Positions 55,408-64,000 of a stretch of 64,000 nt of DNA are shown one piece after another (position 1 is the first letter of the stretch; the number at the start of each line of letters is the position of its first letter). The notes beneath the pieces were generated by a model. It searched no databases and was not told the DNA's origin. It saw only the letters and a program-made list of their open reading frames with translations. This stretch comes from Cannabis sativa (lineage: Eukaryota > Streptophyta > Magnoliopsida > Rosales > Cannabaceae): the NCBI RefSeq assembly GCF_029168945.1, contig NC_083605.1, positions 40,065,280 to 40,129,279 of the forward strand. The letters are read 5' to 3'. A program made the position numbers and the translations under genes.

Positions 55408-57239
55408 TGTTGGGATTTATGTCCTAAATAAAACCCATTTCAATCAAATCTAATATGTTATTAGTAAAAGATTAGAAGTAATTTATGTTTACATGTAATT
55501 TTCATGTTTATGATTTAATATATACAAAATTTGTTAAGTCCAGAACATATAGTTGTTCACAATTACAGTGATGTGAACACAGTGGAATGTGATTGTGAAT
55601 ATTTGCTTCAAAAGACAATGTCCTTGATTCATCAGTGCACTAAATTTACACTGATGTGATAATTAGCGATAAATATACTTACACCTTGGATAAGTGTTAT
55701 GCTCTTTCCAGAACATTGGAAAAGTATGCTAGTTTTGGATGTATGGAGTATACATTGGACTGGAACCGATATTGATCTTGGTAAAGATATTATAATCTTA
55801 CCGTTGTATCTTTCTAAGTCAATATCACTGGTTGATCTTAGATCAAAAGATCTTAATCCTGACATGCTTAGGTTCAATCTCAGGAGTGCTATTCATGTTC
55901 TTTGATTTGTTAGTTAAGCCTACTTTTTGGTTAGGGTGATACATACATTTTGGGAACATGATAGTATAATTGAGTGGGAGCGGTAAACATAGATATGGAA
56001 TCTATAGCTTCTATCAAGACAGAAGTGAAACGATTCTTTCCTTCAAGCTTGGCTTAATAGAGATAAATGGAAGAGCTCTTGTTTCAGTGATTATATTAGC
56101 TCACTGAAACATGATTAATAGGAAGCTAAGTGTTTTAAGGATGAAATACATTGAGGGGTGAAATGGTAAATTTATCCATACTCGGTGTAATTATCTATAG
56201 AGGATCTTGGATTATTGAGATTAGAACGATGGTTAAATGTTTATAACGTATCTATATCGTGGAACATATAGAGTGTTTTATATGACTGAGAGTGCAATTC
56301 CAAGTTCTATGGTGGATGCAATAAGGGATTAATAAGTTAGGGAATTTACTTGGTAAATTCGAGTTCTGCTTATTGGAAGCTCGGTTGTATAGGCGCATGG
56401 TCCCCATACTAGTTGAGACCATGCTGCTTGTAAGACTCAGATAATTGATTTTAATTAACCAATTATAATTCTAAAATTAGACTATGTCTATTTTATGAAT
56501 TTTCACTAAGCAAGGGCATAATTGTGAAGAAAAGAGATTCTAGGGTTTGTTTATTAATTAAGAGACTTTATTAAGTCTAATTAGTAAATATATTAAATGG
56601 CAATTTTATTTGATAAATATTTTTGGCATTTAAGTGGTTAGAATTGGAAAAATGGCATTTTTGAGAAAATAAGGAAAAATTGTCAAAAGTTGAAAAATTC
56701 CCTAGTGGGGCCCACTTACTATGGCCGGCCACTTGCTAGGGTATTTTCCATTTAATTTTTCTATTATTTTAATGCCTAATAAAGCCTAACCTAAACCTAG
56801 GTGGTTGCCTATAAATAGATAGTGATGGCTCACACTAAAAGATGATGAAAATTCACCTTCAGTCAAATTTTCCTGAGCCTTCTTTTTCTATTATTTTCGA
56901 ACCAGCCCTTCTCTTTCTCTCATCATATTTTCATACCTTGAGTGATAGAGTGAGTGCCCACACACATCAAGTGGTATCTCAATCATAGTGTGTAAGGCTG
57001 TGAAGAATCCAGAATCAAGAGAAGGACATTTGGGCTCAGATCTTGGTGATACCCTGCTACAGACATGATATAAGGGTTAGAGATCTAAGTGGAAGGAGCC
57101 GTTTATATTTCCCTGCACCCACTGTAAGGTTTCCTAAACTTTATATGTGTTTATTTACATTGTTTTAGAAATTCATATTTAGGATGCTAAATAACATACA
57201 TGGTAGTAAATCTAGATCCAGGTAAAACATATTCCAACA
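55408..57239 (+). repeat. B 3' LTR
   Basis: 1832 bp, TGTTGGGATTTATGTCC to CATATTCCAACA. It is related to 35434-37250, and inverted to the D LTR at 60011-61904 (shared block GTTAGTTAAGCCTACTTTT and neighbours). Confidence 0.9.
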
Positions 57240-57843
57240 TGAAATTATAGGAGGATCAATTCCGACTATATCCTCATGTGACCAGGCAAAAACATCTAAG
57301 TTTGCTCTCAGAAATTTTATCAATTCTGATTTTACTTCGAGCAACAAACCTTTTCCGATTTTAAACTTTCTACTTGTGTCCCCATTGCTGCTTGTGTCCC
57401 CAAGTCGAGGATCCACATCTTCATCCCCACCTTGAGAGGCGCCCTACTTGGTAATATTTTTTCCCTTGTCCGAACTCTGGCTAGAGGATACTTCTTTTTT
57501 AGCCTTGATTATGGCAAGGTTATAATATTCCTGAGCAGCTTGCTGGTTTCCTCTTAGGCACCCTACCCCATTCTTTGTTGGGAACTTAAGGCATGAATGA
57601 AATATTGGCGTAGCAACCTTTAAGTCATATAAGGCCGGACTACCTAACATGACATTGAATGCTGATGGAACGTCCAATACTAAGAACTGTGCCAGTATAG
57701 TTATGCTCTTCAGAGCTTGCCCAACAGTGAGGGGTAGGTGAATTTGCCCTAGAGGTGCAACTCCTTGGCCGGAGAAACCATACACGGGCTGGAGACAAGG
57801 GGTTAAATCTTTGAGTTGGAGCCCCATCTTTTCATATGTTGTC
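57240..57843 (-). pseudogene. T2A protease end and RT start, beyond copia B
   Basis: Minus-strand continuation of T2A. A protease segment lacking its active-site strand (TYEKMGLQLKDLTPCLQPVY, LDVPSAFNVMLGSPALYDLK, FPTKNGVGCLRGNQQAAQ) occupies 57926-57444. The linker and pre-RT segment (GKGLLLEVKSELIKFLRANL, VFAWSHEDIVGIDPPIIS) is at 57416-57240, stopping at the B LTR. The DNG active site and all of gag are missing: the protease frame joins an LTR end at 57844. Confidence 0.85.
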
Positions 57844-58474
57844 TTGACCTTGCTTTTAGCCAACGGCAGTGAGTCTAACTTAGTAAGCAACAAGTAGTTT
57901 ATAACGATTGAAATAAAATAAAGCAATATAAAGACACATGAATTTTATAGAGATTCAGCCCCGAGCAGTTCGGTAATAGCCTAATCCTCGTTATTTGTAT
58001 TAACTCAAGAACAAGGAGAAAGATTCCTTTTCTTATAACTCTTACAACAATATCTCTGAATATAAATTCTTATACAATATCTCTCAAGTAAAATCCTTCG
58101 ACAATTTGCCCAGTGAATATGCATCACTATTTATAGGGCTATGAGCTTGGGGAGGAAGTATTTCCCTTCTCGTTACAATGGATATAAGCAGAAAGATTGC
58201 ATAGTAAATACAGAATACACCGATCATGGGATTTGGACAGCTTGCCATATCTTGCAATCTGATCCCCAAGTTATAGGGATTTCCTTAATGACTCACGATG
58301 CAAAAGTGGAATTTGCTAAGTCTTGGTCACTCTTTGCGGATTGCTGACTGCTTGGCTTCGAGCATGCATATTAGGTATCCTGTTCAGACTATATCCTTCG
58401 AGTAGATACTTGGAGTCGACTCCACGTGTCACCATCATGTGACGCCACGTCAGAGTGCAAAAATTAGGATAACA
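57844..58474 (-). repeat. LTR shared by T2A (5' side) and T2C (3' LTR)
   Basis: Minus-oriented LTR of the T2 family. On the plus strand it runs from TTGACCTTGCTTTTAGCCAA to AATTAGGATAACA. On its right a PPT and T2C sequence follow, so it is a genuine 3' LTR for T2C. On its left it is fused to T2A protease. Confidence 0.85.
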
Positions 58475-58774
58475 TTTGCCCCTCAAGTCTGTACGAGACT
58501 TCCGAAGTTGTGTGTAGACTTCATCCGAGCTGTCTTTGCGTTTGAATGGGTTACACATGTCATGCGCCTGTTCGCGACTCGATGTGAGGCTGACTGGGCG
58601 TCCCTTCGGTTTTCGGCTAATAAATGCTCTGACAATTAATATTTCAAAATTCAATTTTCTCTCACCACGGTTGACGGCTACACTTGATTACTTTTGATTT
58701 CCCATATTCGCTTTTAGGGGGAACCAAGGCGTCTGACGTTCTTTTGAAATGATTACCCCTTTTTGTTGTTTGCT

Positions 58775-58782
58775 TATAAATA
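58775..58782 (+). promoter_or_regulatory. TATA box of T2C antisense gene
   Basis: TATAAATA within TTTGCTTATAAATACTAGTG, 168 bp before the 5'UTR intron donor at 58943. Confidence 0.6.
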
Positions 58783-58942
58783 CTAGTGAGCATTTGTCCA
58801 CAAACTCATTTTCACCAACCTTCCTTGCTAAGTAAGTTCAGAGCGAAAAAAGACGTTTTTGGCTTCAAGTTTGTTGATGTGCTTTCATCAAAATTGCTCG
58901 TTTGGCTTGACGTAACCTGAACCCAGACGTTTGATTCCTTGA

Positions 58943-59305
58943 GTAAGTTCTCGATTTCCTTTATGTTTACTTTGCACATTGCTTTCTGAATGCACTTTCT
59001 ATTTTGCTGTAGAAGATATGTAGGAAACCCTAAGTTTAGAAACTCTGAAATTTTCCTTTGTTACGGTTCATGCGATTTCATCATCCATAATGCTGAACTA
59101 CATAATGCCTGTCTTTCATCTTTCTTATTCTAAGCTTCATGAATTTTTTTGCCCTAAATCGCAAAAATTTCAAACTTCAAGAGTTTTGACTTTTCGTTGA
59201 ATATTCTTATTCTTTAATATGTTGGGTACTCTTGGTCGGCATATTTGCCCATTTTAATGTTCGATATCCTGACCAAACATTCATCTTGTGCGTTGTCTTT
59301 TGTAG
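58943..59305 (+). other. 5'UTR intron of T2C antisense gene
   Basis: Donor GTAAGTTCTCG and acceptor TTGTCTTTTGTAG. The ATG begins on the next base. Confidence 0.65.
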
Positions 59306-60010
59306 ATGAACCCAGGTGAGTTTTGGGGAAGCAAACACCAAATCGAGTAGGATCTGCTTCAACTCTTGCACGAGGATCATCCTCGTCTTCGTTCTAGTCC
59401 AACTTCTTCGAGTGACATGCATTCTTCCTTATATCTTTTGTCGAGCCATAGGATGATGGCTCGTACCAAAAAGATAATGCGTAGGGTCGACGCATCCAAC
59501 CTTCAAGTGGCCCAGCACGCCACCTTACCCAGTGCCGAACAAGATCCAACCGTCTAGGAGGAGGAGGATCATGAAGGGGACGCTGAGGTCCAGGAGATTG
59601 AGGAGCAAGACGATGTCCGTCCTAGTAGTCCCTCCGAGGCGGAGGAAGAGGAGGAGGTTGCACCCCCAAAATATGGGGGATACAATGAGGCCAGGGAGCT
59701 AGTTAATTCTGATGGCGACGTCCTGGTTGAGGGCATTGACTACGCCAGTGAGGAACTTACTACTGCGGTTCCTCATAGAAGGCAAGGTACTTTGGGTGCC
59801 AGGTGGGTGAGCCCTTCGTCCAGGGTTATTAAGGCACGCCTGCGGGATCTCGACCAGGATGGCTACTTGGGCGAATTGGACTGTTACATTCCCGCCCACA
59901 ATAATCGGGCCACAAACCCTAAAAGGGGAATGTGCGCCTGGTCGGGTGCTCATGCCCAGCAAGGGGCATTGTTGCCTTTGCATTTGTACTTTAGGAATGT
60001 GGCAGACTTC
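59306..60010 (+). pseudogene. T2C antisense gene, 5' part, cut by copia D
   Basis: One continuous frame from MNPGEFWGSKHQIE at 59306 to 60010, with only two stops (TAG at 59348-59350 and TAG at 59555-59557). It includes MMARTKKIMRRVDASNLQVA, an acidic stretch (EEEDHEGDAEVQEIEE), RRQGTLGARWVSPSS, DGYLGELDCYIPAHNN and QQGALLPLHLYFRNVADF. Copia D is inserted directly after ADF. Unlike T2A and T2B it has no frameshift in this part. The first stop replaces a Gln codon of T2A by a C-to-T change. Confidence 0.82.
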
Positions 60011-61904
60011 TGTTGGAAATTATTTTACCAGGATCTTAGATCTACTCACAAGTATGTTTATTAACATCCTAAATATGAACTTTCTAAAACGATAAATTAA
60101 ACACATATAAAGTTTAAGAAACCTTACATTGGGTGCAGCGGAATTAAATGACTCCTTCCGTTCAGATCTCTAACCCTTGATTCCTTTCTGTAGCAGAGTA
60201 TTATCAAGATCTGAACCTGGATCTCTTTCTCTGAATCCTTGATGCTGAATCTCCTTTTGCTGATGATCTTTCTTCACGATCTTCCTCACTATGATTGAGG
60301 TATTGCTTGATGTGTGTGGGCACTACTCTAATCACTAAAGTAATTTCGAAATTCAAAGGAAGAAGGAAGAGAGAGAGTGGCGGCTAGAGAAGAGAGAGTG
60401 AAGGCTCAGGTTTTTCTGATTCAGAAAGTGTAATTTTCCTGAAGCCTTCACTATCTATTTATAGCATTCCACTAGGGTTAGATTTGAATTATATGGCATT
60501 AAAATAATGAAAAAATCAATTTAAAAAGATACAATAGGTGGCCGACCATGGCTAGGTGGACTGGGCCTTGATTTTTGCAATTTTGCAATTTTAACACCTT
60601 TTGTATCTGATTTTCTCAAAAATGCCAATTTCCTAATTCAATCATTTAAATGCCAATTCTAACCATTTAATAATTATAAATAATTATTAAATAATATTGT
60701 CTTTTATCATATTTATTAATTGAACCATACAAAGTATCATAATTAAGAAATATGCCCCTATTAACTCTTTCTTTAAAATTTCGCCCTTACTTAGTGAAAA
60801 TTTCCCAAATAGACATAGTCTAATTCGTGAATTATAATTGATTAATCAAAACCAATTACATGAGTCTTACAAGCAATATTATCTCAACTAGTGGGGGGAC
60901 CATGGGTCTATATAACCGAGCTTCCACTAAGTAGATCAAGAATTTAGTACTAAAATTCACTAACTTATTAATTCTTCGTTGAATCCACGCATAGAACTTA
61001 GAATTGCACTCTCAGTATATAGAATGCTCTATATGTTCCACCATATAGACACATCATTAGTTATCCATTGTTATAATCCTAATTTGATCAATGATCCTCT
61101 ATATGAATGATCTACACGGTAAAGGGATTAAATTACCGTAACACCCTACTATGTATTTTATCCTTAAGACACTTGACCCCGTATAAATGATATTTCAGCT
61201 TATGTGAAATGAGATCTCCACCATTTATTTTCGTTTGGTCAAGCTCGAAGGAAATCATCCTTTGCTTACTATTCGCCAGGTAGAAGCTATAGATTCCATG
61301 TTTATGCTAGCGCTCCCACTCAATTGCACTACCGTGTTCCCAATAAGTATGTATCACCCTGACCTAAAAGTAGGCTTAACTAACAATTCAAAGGAACACG
61401 AATAGCCTTTCAAGATTGAGCCTAATCATAACAGGATTAAGATCATTTGATTTAGGATCAACTTGGCGATATTGACTTGAATAGATTTTACGGTAAGTTT
61501 AATTTAATCTAAGTCAAAGTTCAATATCGGTCCCTTCCGATGCATACTCCATGCATCCAACCTGAGCTTTACTTTAACCAATGTTCTGGAAAGAACATAG
61601 TATTTCTCCAAATACAAGTAAACTCTTGTTGTAGATTATCATATCAGTAAAACCCTGTGTCTGATAAATCTAGGAAACTTTATTCACATAGTCATGTTTA
61701 CTTTCCAATGTGATGACAGCACAATAAACATGATCAAGTATGTGAAAAGGGTTTAAGATGAATTTATAAATCAATTAGACAAGCAATTGATAAAGTGAGC
61801 CAAAACATACACAAATGAATGAAAAATACTTCTATTTCTCTATTGATGTTGAATAAAATAGATTACATTGAAATGGAGTTTTATTTAGGGCATAAAACCT
61901 AACA
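60011..61904 (-). repeat. D 3' LTR
   Basis: 1894 bp. On the plus strand it starts TGTTGGAAATTATTTTACC and ends GCATAAAACCTAACA. Blocks of clear similarity to the B LTR in inverse orientation, for example GTTAGTTAAGCCTACTTTT near 61365-61385. Confidence 0.9.
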
Positions 61905-61922
61905 AACTCCCACTTGCACTAA
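61905..61922 (-). other. D polypurine tract
   Basis: On the minus strand, ATTAGTGCAAGTGGGAGTT abuts the LTR. The matching tract of B is AGTGCAAGTGCGAGTT. Confidence 0.8.
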
Positions 61923-61933
61923 TATAAAACTAA

Positions 61934-62215
61934 TTAGTACATATCAATTAATCCTAAATTCTGACGGTGCTTTTCAAAGGCTGTCACGGCCAAGACTTTG
62001 GTAAATGGATCAGCCAGGTTGTCCTGTGTGTCGACTTTCTCAACTAGTACATCCCCTCTTGCCACGTATTCTCTGATAATGTGATACTTCCTTTCAATGT
62101 GTTTGCTTCTCTTGTGGCTTCGAGGTTCTTTACTGTTTGCTATTGCTCCATTGTTATCACAGAGTAGTACCGCAGGCTTTTCCATTCCGGGAACAACTCC
62201 TATCTTTGGTGAAGA
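61934..62215 (-). pseudogene. D RNase H C-terminal part, frame-shifted from RT
   Basis: 83 codons: VLLCDNNGAIANSKEPRSHK, SKHIERKYHIIREYV and NLADPFTKVL, ending LGLIDMY. This is the end of a copia RNase H. The frame changes relative to RT near 62180, so the polyprotein is interrupted within RNase H. Confidence 0.85.
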
Positions 62216-63266
62216 ACTTTCTTAGCCAGACAAGTTCTTTAGCAGCTTCGGCTGCTGCTATGTATTCAGCTTCCATAGTTGAGTCCGATATCGAGGTTTG
62301 TTTAGCACTTCTCCAAACCACTGCTCCACCCCCAAGAGTAAACACCATCCCAGATGTTGATTTCCTGTCTTCAAGACTTGCACCGGAAATCGAATCAGTG
62401 TAGCCTATGGGATTTAAAGCACCACCCTTGTAGACTAACACAAAATTCCTTGTACTCTTTAAGTATTTCAGAATATACTTAACTGCATTCCAATGTTCTA
62501 GTCCTGGATTAGACTGATACCTGCTCACAATTCCAACAGCATAACAGATGTCAGGTCTAGTGCACAACATTGCATACATTAGACTTCCAACTGCAGAGGC
62601 ATAGGGAATATTTGCCATGTCCTCTATCTCTTGAGGATCAGTCGGTGACTGTTCCTTAGATAGACGAATACCAAATCTAGAGGGCATGTTTGCCCCATTG
62701 GCATTGTTCATGAAGAATCTCTCTAAGACTTTGTCTATGTAGGCTGTTTGAGAGAGAGCAAGAGATCTGTTCTTCCGGTTTCTGATAATCTGAATACCAA
62801 GAACATAGGCTGCTTCACCCAAATCTTTCATTTCGAATTGAGTGTTGAGCCATTCCTTAATGTGAGTCATTTTCTTGATATTGTTTCCAATGATCAAAAT
62901 GCCATCAACATAAAGGACCAGGAATACTACTATTTGGTCTTCCTTGAGTTGGTAAACACAAGGTTCATCTTCATTCTGAAGAAAGCCGTAGGTCTTGATG
63001 ATTTCATCAAACCTTTTGTTCCATGAGCGAGAAGCTTGCTTAAGTCCATAGATAGACCTGTTTAACTTGCAAACTTTCTTTTCTTGCCCAGGAAGAACAT
63101 AACCTTCTGGTTGCTCCATATAGATGGTTTCTTCAAGTACCCCATTAAGGAAGGCAGTCTTGACATCCATTTGCCAGATTTCATAATCGAAAGCAGCAAC
63201 TATGGAGAGAAGAATTCGGATGGATTTGAGCATGGCAACAGGACTAAAAGTTTCCTCATAGTCCAC
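62157..63266 (-). CDS. D reverse transcriptase and RNase H start (YVDG variant)
   Basis: 369 codons. Copia RT blocks: DYEETFSPVAMLKSIRILLS, IWQMDVKTAFLNGVLEE, YGLKQASRSWNKRF, LYVDGILIIGN, QFEMKDLGEAAYVLGIQI, ASAVGSLMYAMLCTRPDICY, then RNase H blocks YTDSISGASLEDRKSTSG and MEAEYIAAAEAAKELVWL. The catalytic YVDD is YVDG (codon at 62903-62901), so the second active-site Asp is lost and the enzyme should be inactive. It reads as an internal part of pol, so no start is implied. Confidence 0.9.
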   Translation of the reverse strand: MDYEETFSPVAMLKSIRILLSIVAAFDYEIWQMDVKTAFLNGVLEETIYMEQPEGYVLPGQEKKVCKLNRSIYGLKQASRSWNKRFDEIIKTYGFLQNEDEPCVYQLKEDQIVVFLVLYVDGILIIGNNIKKMTHIKEWLNTQFEMKDLGEAAYVLGIQIIRNRKNRSLALSQTAYIDKVLERFFMNNANGANMPSRFGIRLSKEQSPTDPQEIEDMANIPYASAVGSLMYAMLCTRPDICYAVGIVSRYQSNPGLEHWNAVKYILKYLKSTRNFVLVYKGGALNPIGYTDSISGASLEDRKSTSGMVFTLGGGAVVWRSAKQTSISDSTMEAEYIAAAEAAKELVWLRKFFTKDRSCSRNGKACGTTL

Positions 63267-64000
63267 GCCTTCTCTTTGGGTATAACCCTTGGCTACAAGT
63301 CTAGCTTTAAAAGTTTCAACTTCGCCTCCAAACTCTCCTTCTTTTCTTCTTGTAAACCCACTTGCATACTATCGGATGATAGTCGTCGGAGTGCGTCTAC
63401 ATATACCCGGACTTTGTTCTTTTTCATGGAATCCATTTACGAATCCATTCGGTGACCATCGTTTCCGTTGCGGACTAGCCATTGCCTGTTTATAGGTTAA
63501 TGGATCGTCATCAATACCGTCACCTACGACCATATTGATTTCACCATCCAAGCCATAACGAGCAGGTTTTGTTGAAACCCTCCCACTACGACGAGGTACG
63601 GTTGTCTTCTGAACAGAAACTTTAGTAGTAGATTTCTCAGTTTGTTCAACTGAGGGAGTGGGATCGTCTTCTTCACGAGTGGAAGAGGACGGAACATTGG
63701 AAGGACTTATATCTGATAGTAATTCCTCTAGAACAACTTTACTTTTCGGTTTGTAGTCTTTAATATAGTTCTCTTCAAGGAAAGTAGCATTTGTAGAAAC
63801 AAACACTTTATTATCCTTGTGACTATAAAATAGTCCACCCCAAGTCTCTTTAGAATATCCGACAAACATGCATACTTCGGTACGTGATTCAAGTTTGCCT
63901 TCTTTCTTTCTTAAGACATGAGCAGGGCACCCCCAAATTCTGTAATGGCGTAAACTAGGTGTTCGACCATTCCAAAGTTCGACAAGTGTCTTAGGGACTG
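63267..64000 (-). pseudogene. D integrase C-terminus and RT start, frame-broken
   Basis: 63869-63369 reads MFVGYSKETWGGLFYSHKDN, VFVSTNATFLEENYI, then the variable acidic linker and PRRSGRVSTKPARYG, typical of copia integrase ends. Bases 63870-64000 continue the integrase tail in a readable frame to the window edge. Between about 63480 and 63267 the expected RT start (CKW-I/V-YKKK block) is split between frames, with a stop at 63369-63371. Confidence 0.8.

Larger units (their letters stand above)
35434..57239 (+). mobile_element. B: gag-only copia-type LTR element, host of T2B
   Basis: LTRs at 35434-37250 (left end truncated by ~40 bp) and 55408-57239. Internal parts are 37251-39458 and 51179-55407, split by T2B. 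The right LTR starts TGTTGGGATTTATGTCC after a PPT-like AGTGCAAGTGCGAGTT and ends TTCCAACA. Only a copia gag is encoded. The ~1.8 kb between gag and the 3' LTR shows no protease, integrase or RT. This is the layout called TR-GAG in plants. In a ~200-bp sample the LTRs differ by roughly 10%, so B is older than T2B. The LTR is clearly related to that of element D. Confidence 0.85.
58475..60010 (-). mobile_element. T2C: Tat-type element, 3' end only in window
   Basis: PPT (minus-strand AGACTTGAGGGGCAAA) next to the LTR, then the antisense-gene promoter, 5'UTR intron and first coding exon on the plus strand. It is cut at 60010 by copia D. Sequence closely follows T2A 28104-29640. The rest of the element should lie beyond D, outside the window. 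Confidence 0.85.
60011..64000 (-). mobile_element. D: copia-type retrotransposon, 3' half (runs off window)
   Basis: Minus-strand element. Its 3' LTR is 60011-61904, with PPT at 61905-61922. RNase H, RT and integrase end follow leftward to rightward from 61934. The left flank ACTTC (60006-60010) is the presumed target duplication; its partner is outside. LTR start (TGTTAGGTTTTATGCCC) and end (TTTCCAACA) resemble B. Confidence 0.9.

Noticed and set aside
57844..58474. Solo LTR
   Set aside because: PPT and internal sequence of T2C on one side and T2A protease on the other show it is part of larger structures; no 5-bp duplication flanks it.

Overview
This is nuclear DNA of a flowering plant. 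One spliced host gene sits at the left edge: the 5' eight exons of a homologue of Arabidopsis At4g26410 (RHIP1), on the minus strand. The remaining ~61 kb is a nested cluster of LTR retrotransposons. No bacterial, organellar or CRISPR features were seen.

Layout. 93-2192: RHIP1-like gene (-). 2896-25666: Ty3/gypsy element of the Tat type (T1, +), with 780/779-bp LTRs about 98% identical and TSD ATAGC. T1 is split by a copia element of the Sirevirus type (S, -) at 12434-22968, TSD ATAAT. 25672-27474: AT-rich spacer. From 27475 a second Tat subfamily occupies the window. T2A (-) runs 27475-35433 and resumes at 57240-57843. It is interrupted by a gag-only copia element B (+, about 35434-57239), which is itself interrupted by a complete Tat element T2B (+, 39459-51178, TSD ATTAG). 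This gives a three-level nest. At 57844-58474 T2A runs straight into an LTR that also serves as the 3' LTR of a further copy, T2C (58475-60010). T2C is cut by copia element D (-, 60011 to the window end), whose LTR is related to that of B.

How the parts work. The Tat elements encode gag and a protease-RT-RNase H-second RNase H-integrase polyprotein on their sense strand. Between pol and the 3' LTR, every Tat copy that retains this region carries a separate gene on the opposite strand. That gene has its own TATA box, a 5'UTR intron ending at or just before the ATG, a conserved globular domain resembling the Pfam 'putative gypsy type transposon' family (Transposase_28), a phase-1 intron, a phase-0 intron and a C-terminal coiled coil. 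In T1 all intron phases agree, and the gene is open for about 985 codons apart from one stop and the Sirevirus insertion. I regard this antisense module as the most interesting system here. The second is a GC-rich hairpin in the leader of the gag-only element B.

Most element genes are broken by stops, frameshifts or deletions. S and T1 are the youngest and least damaged.
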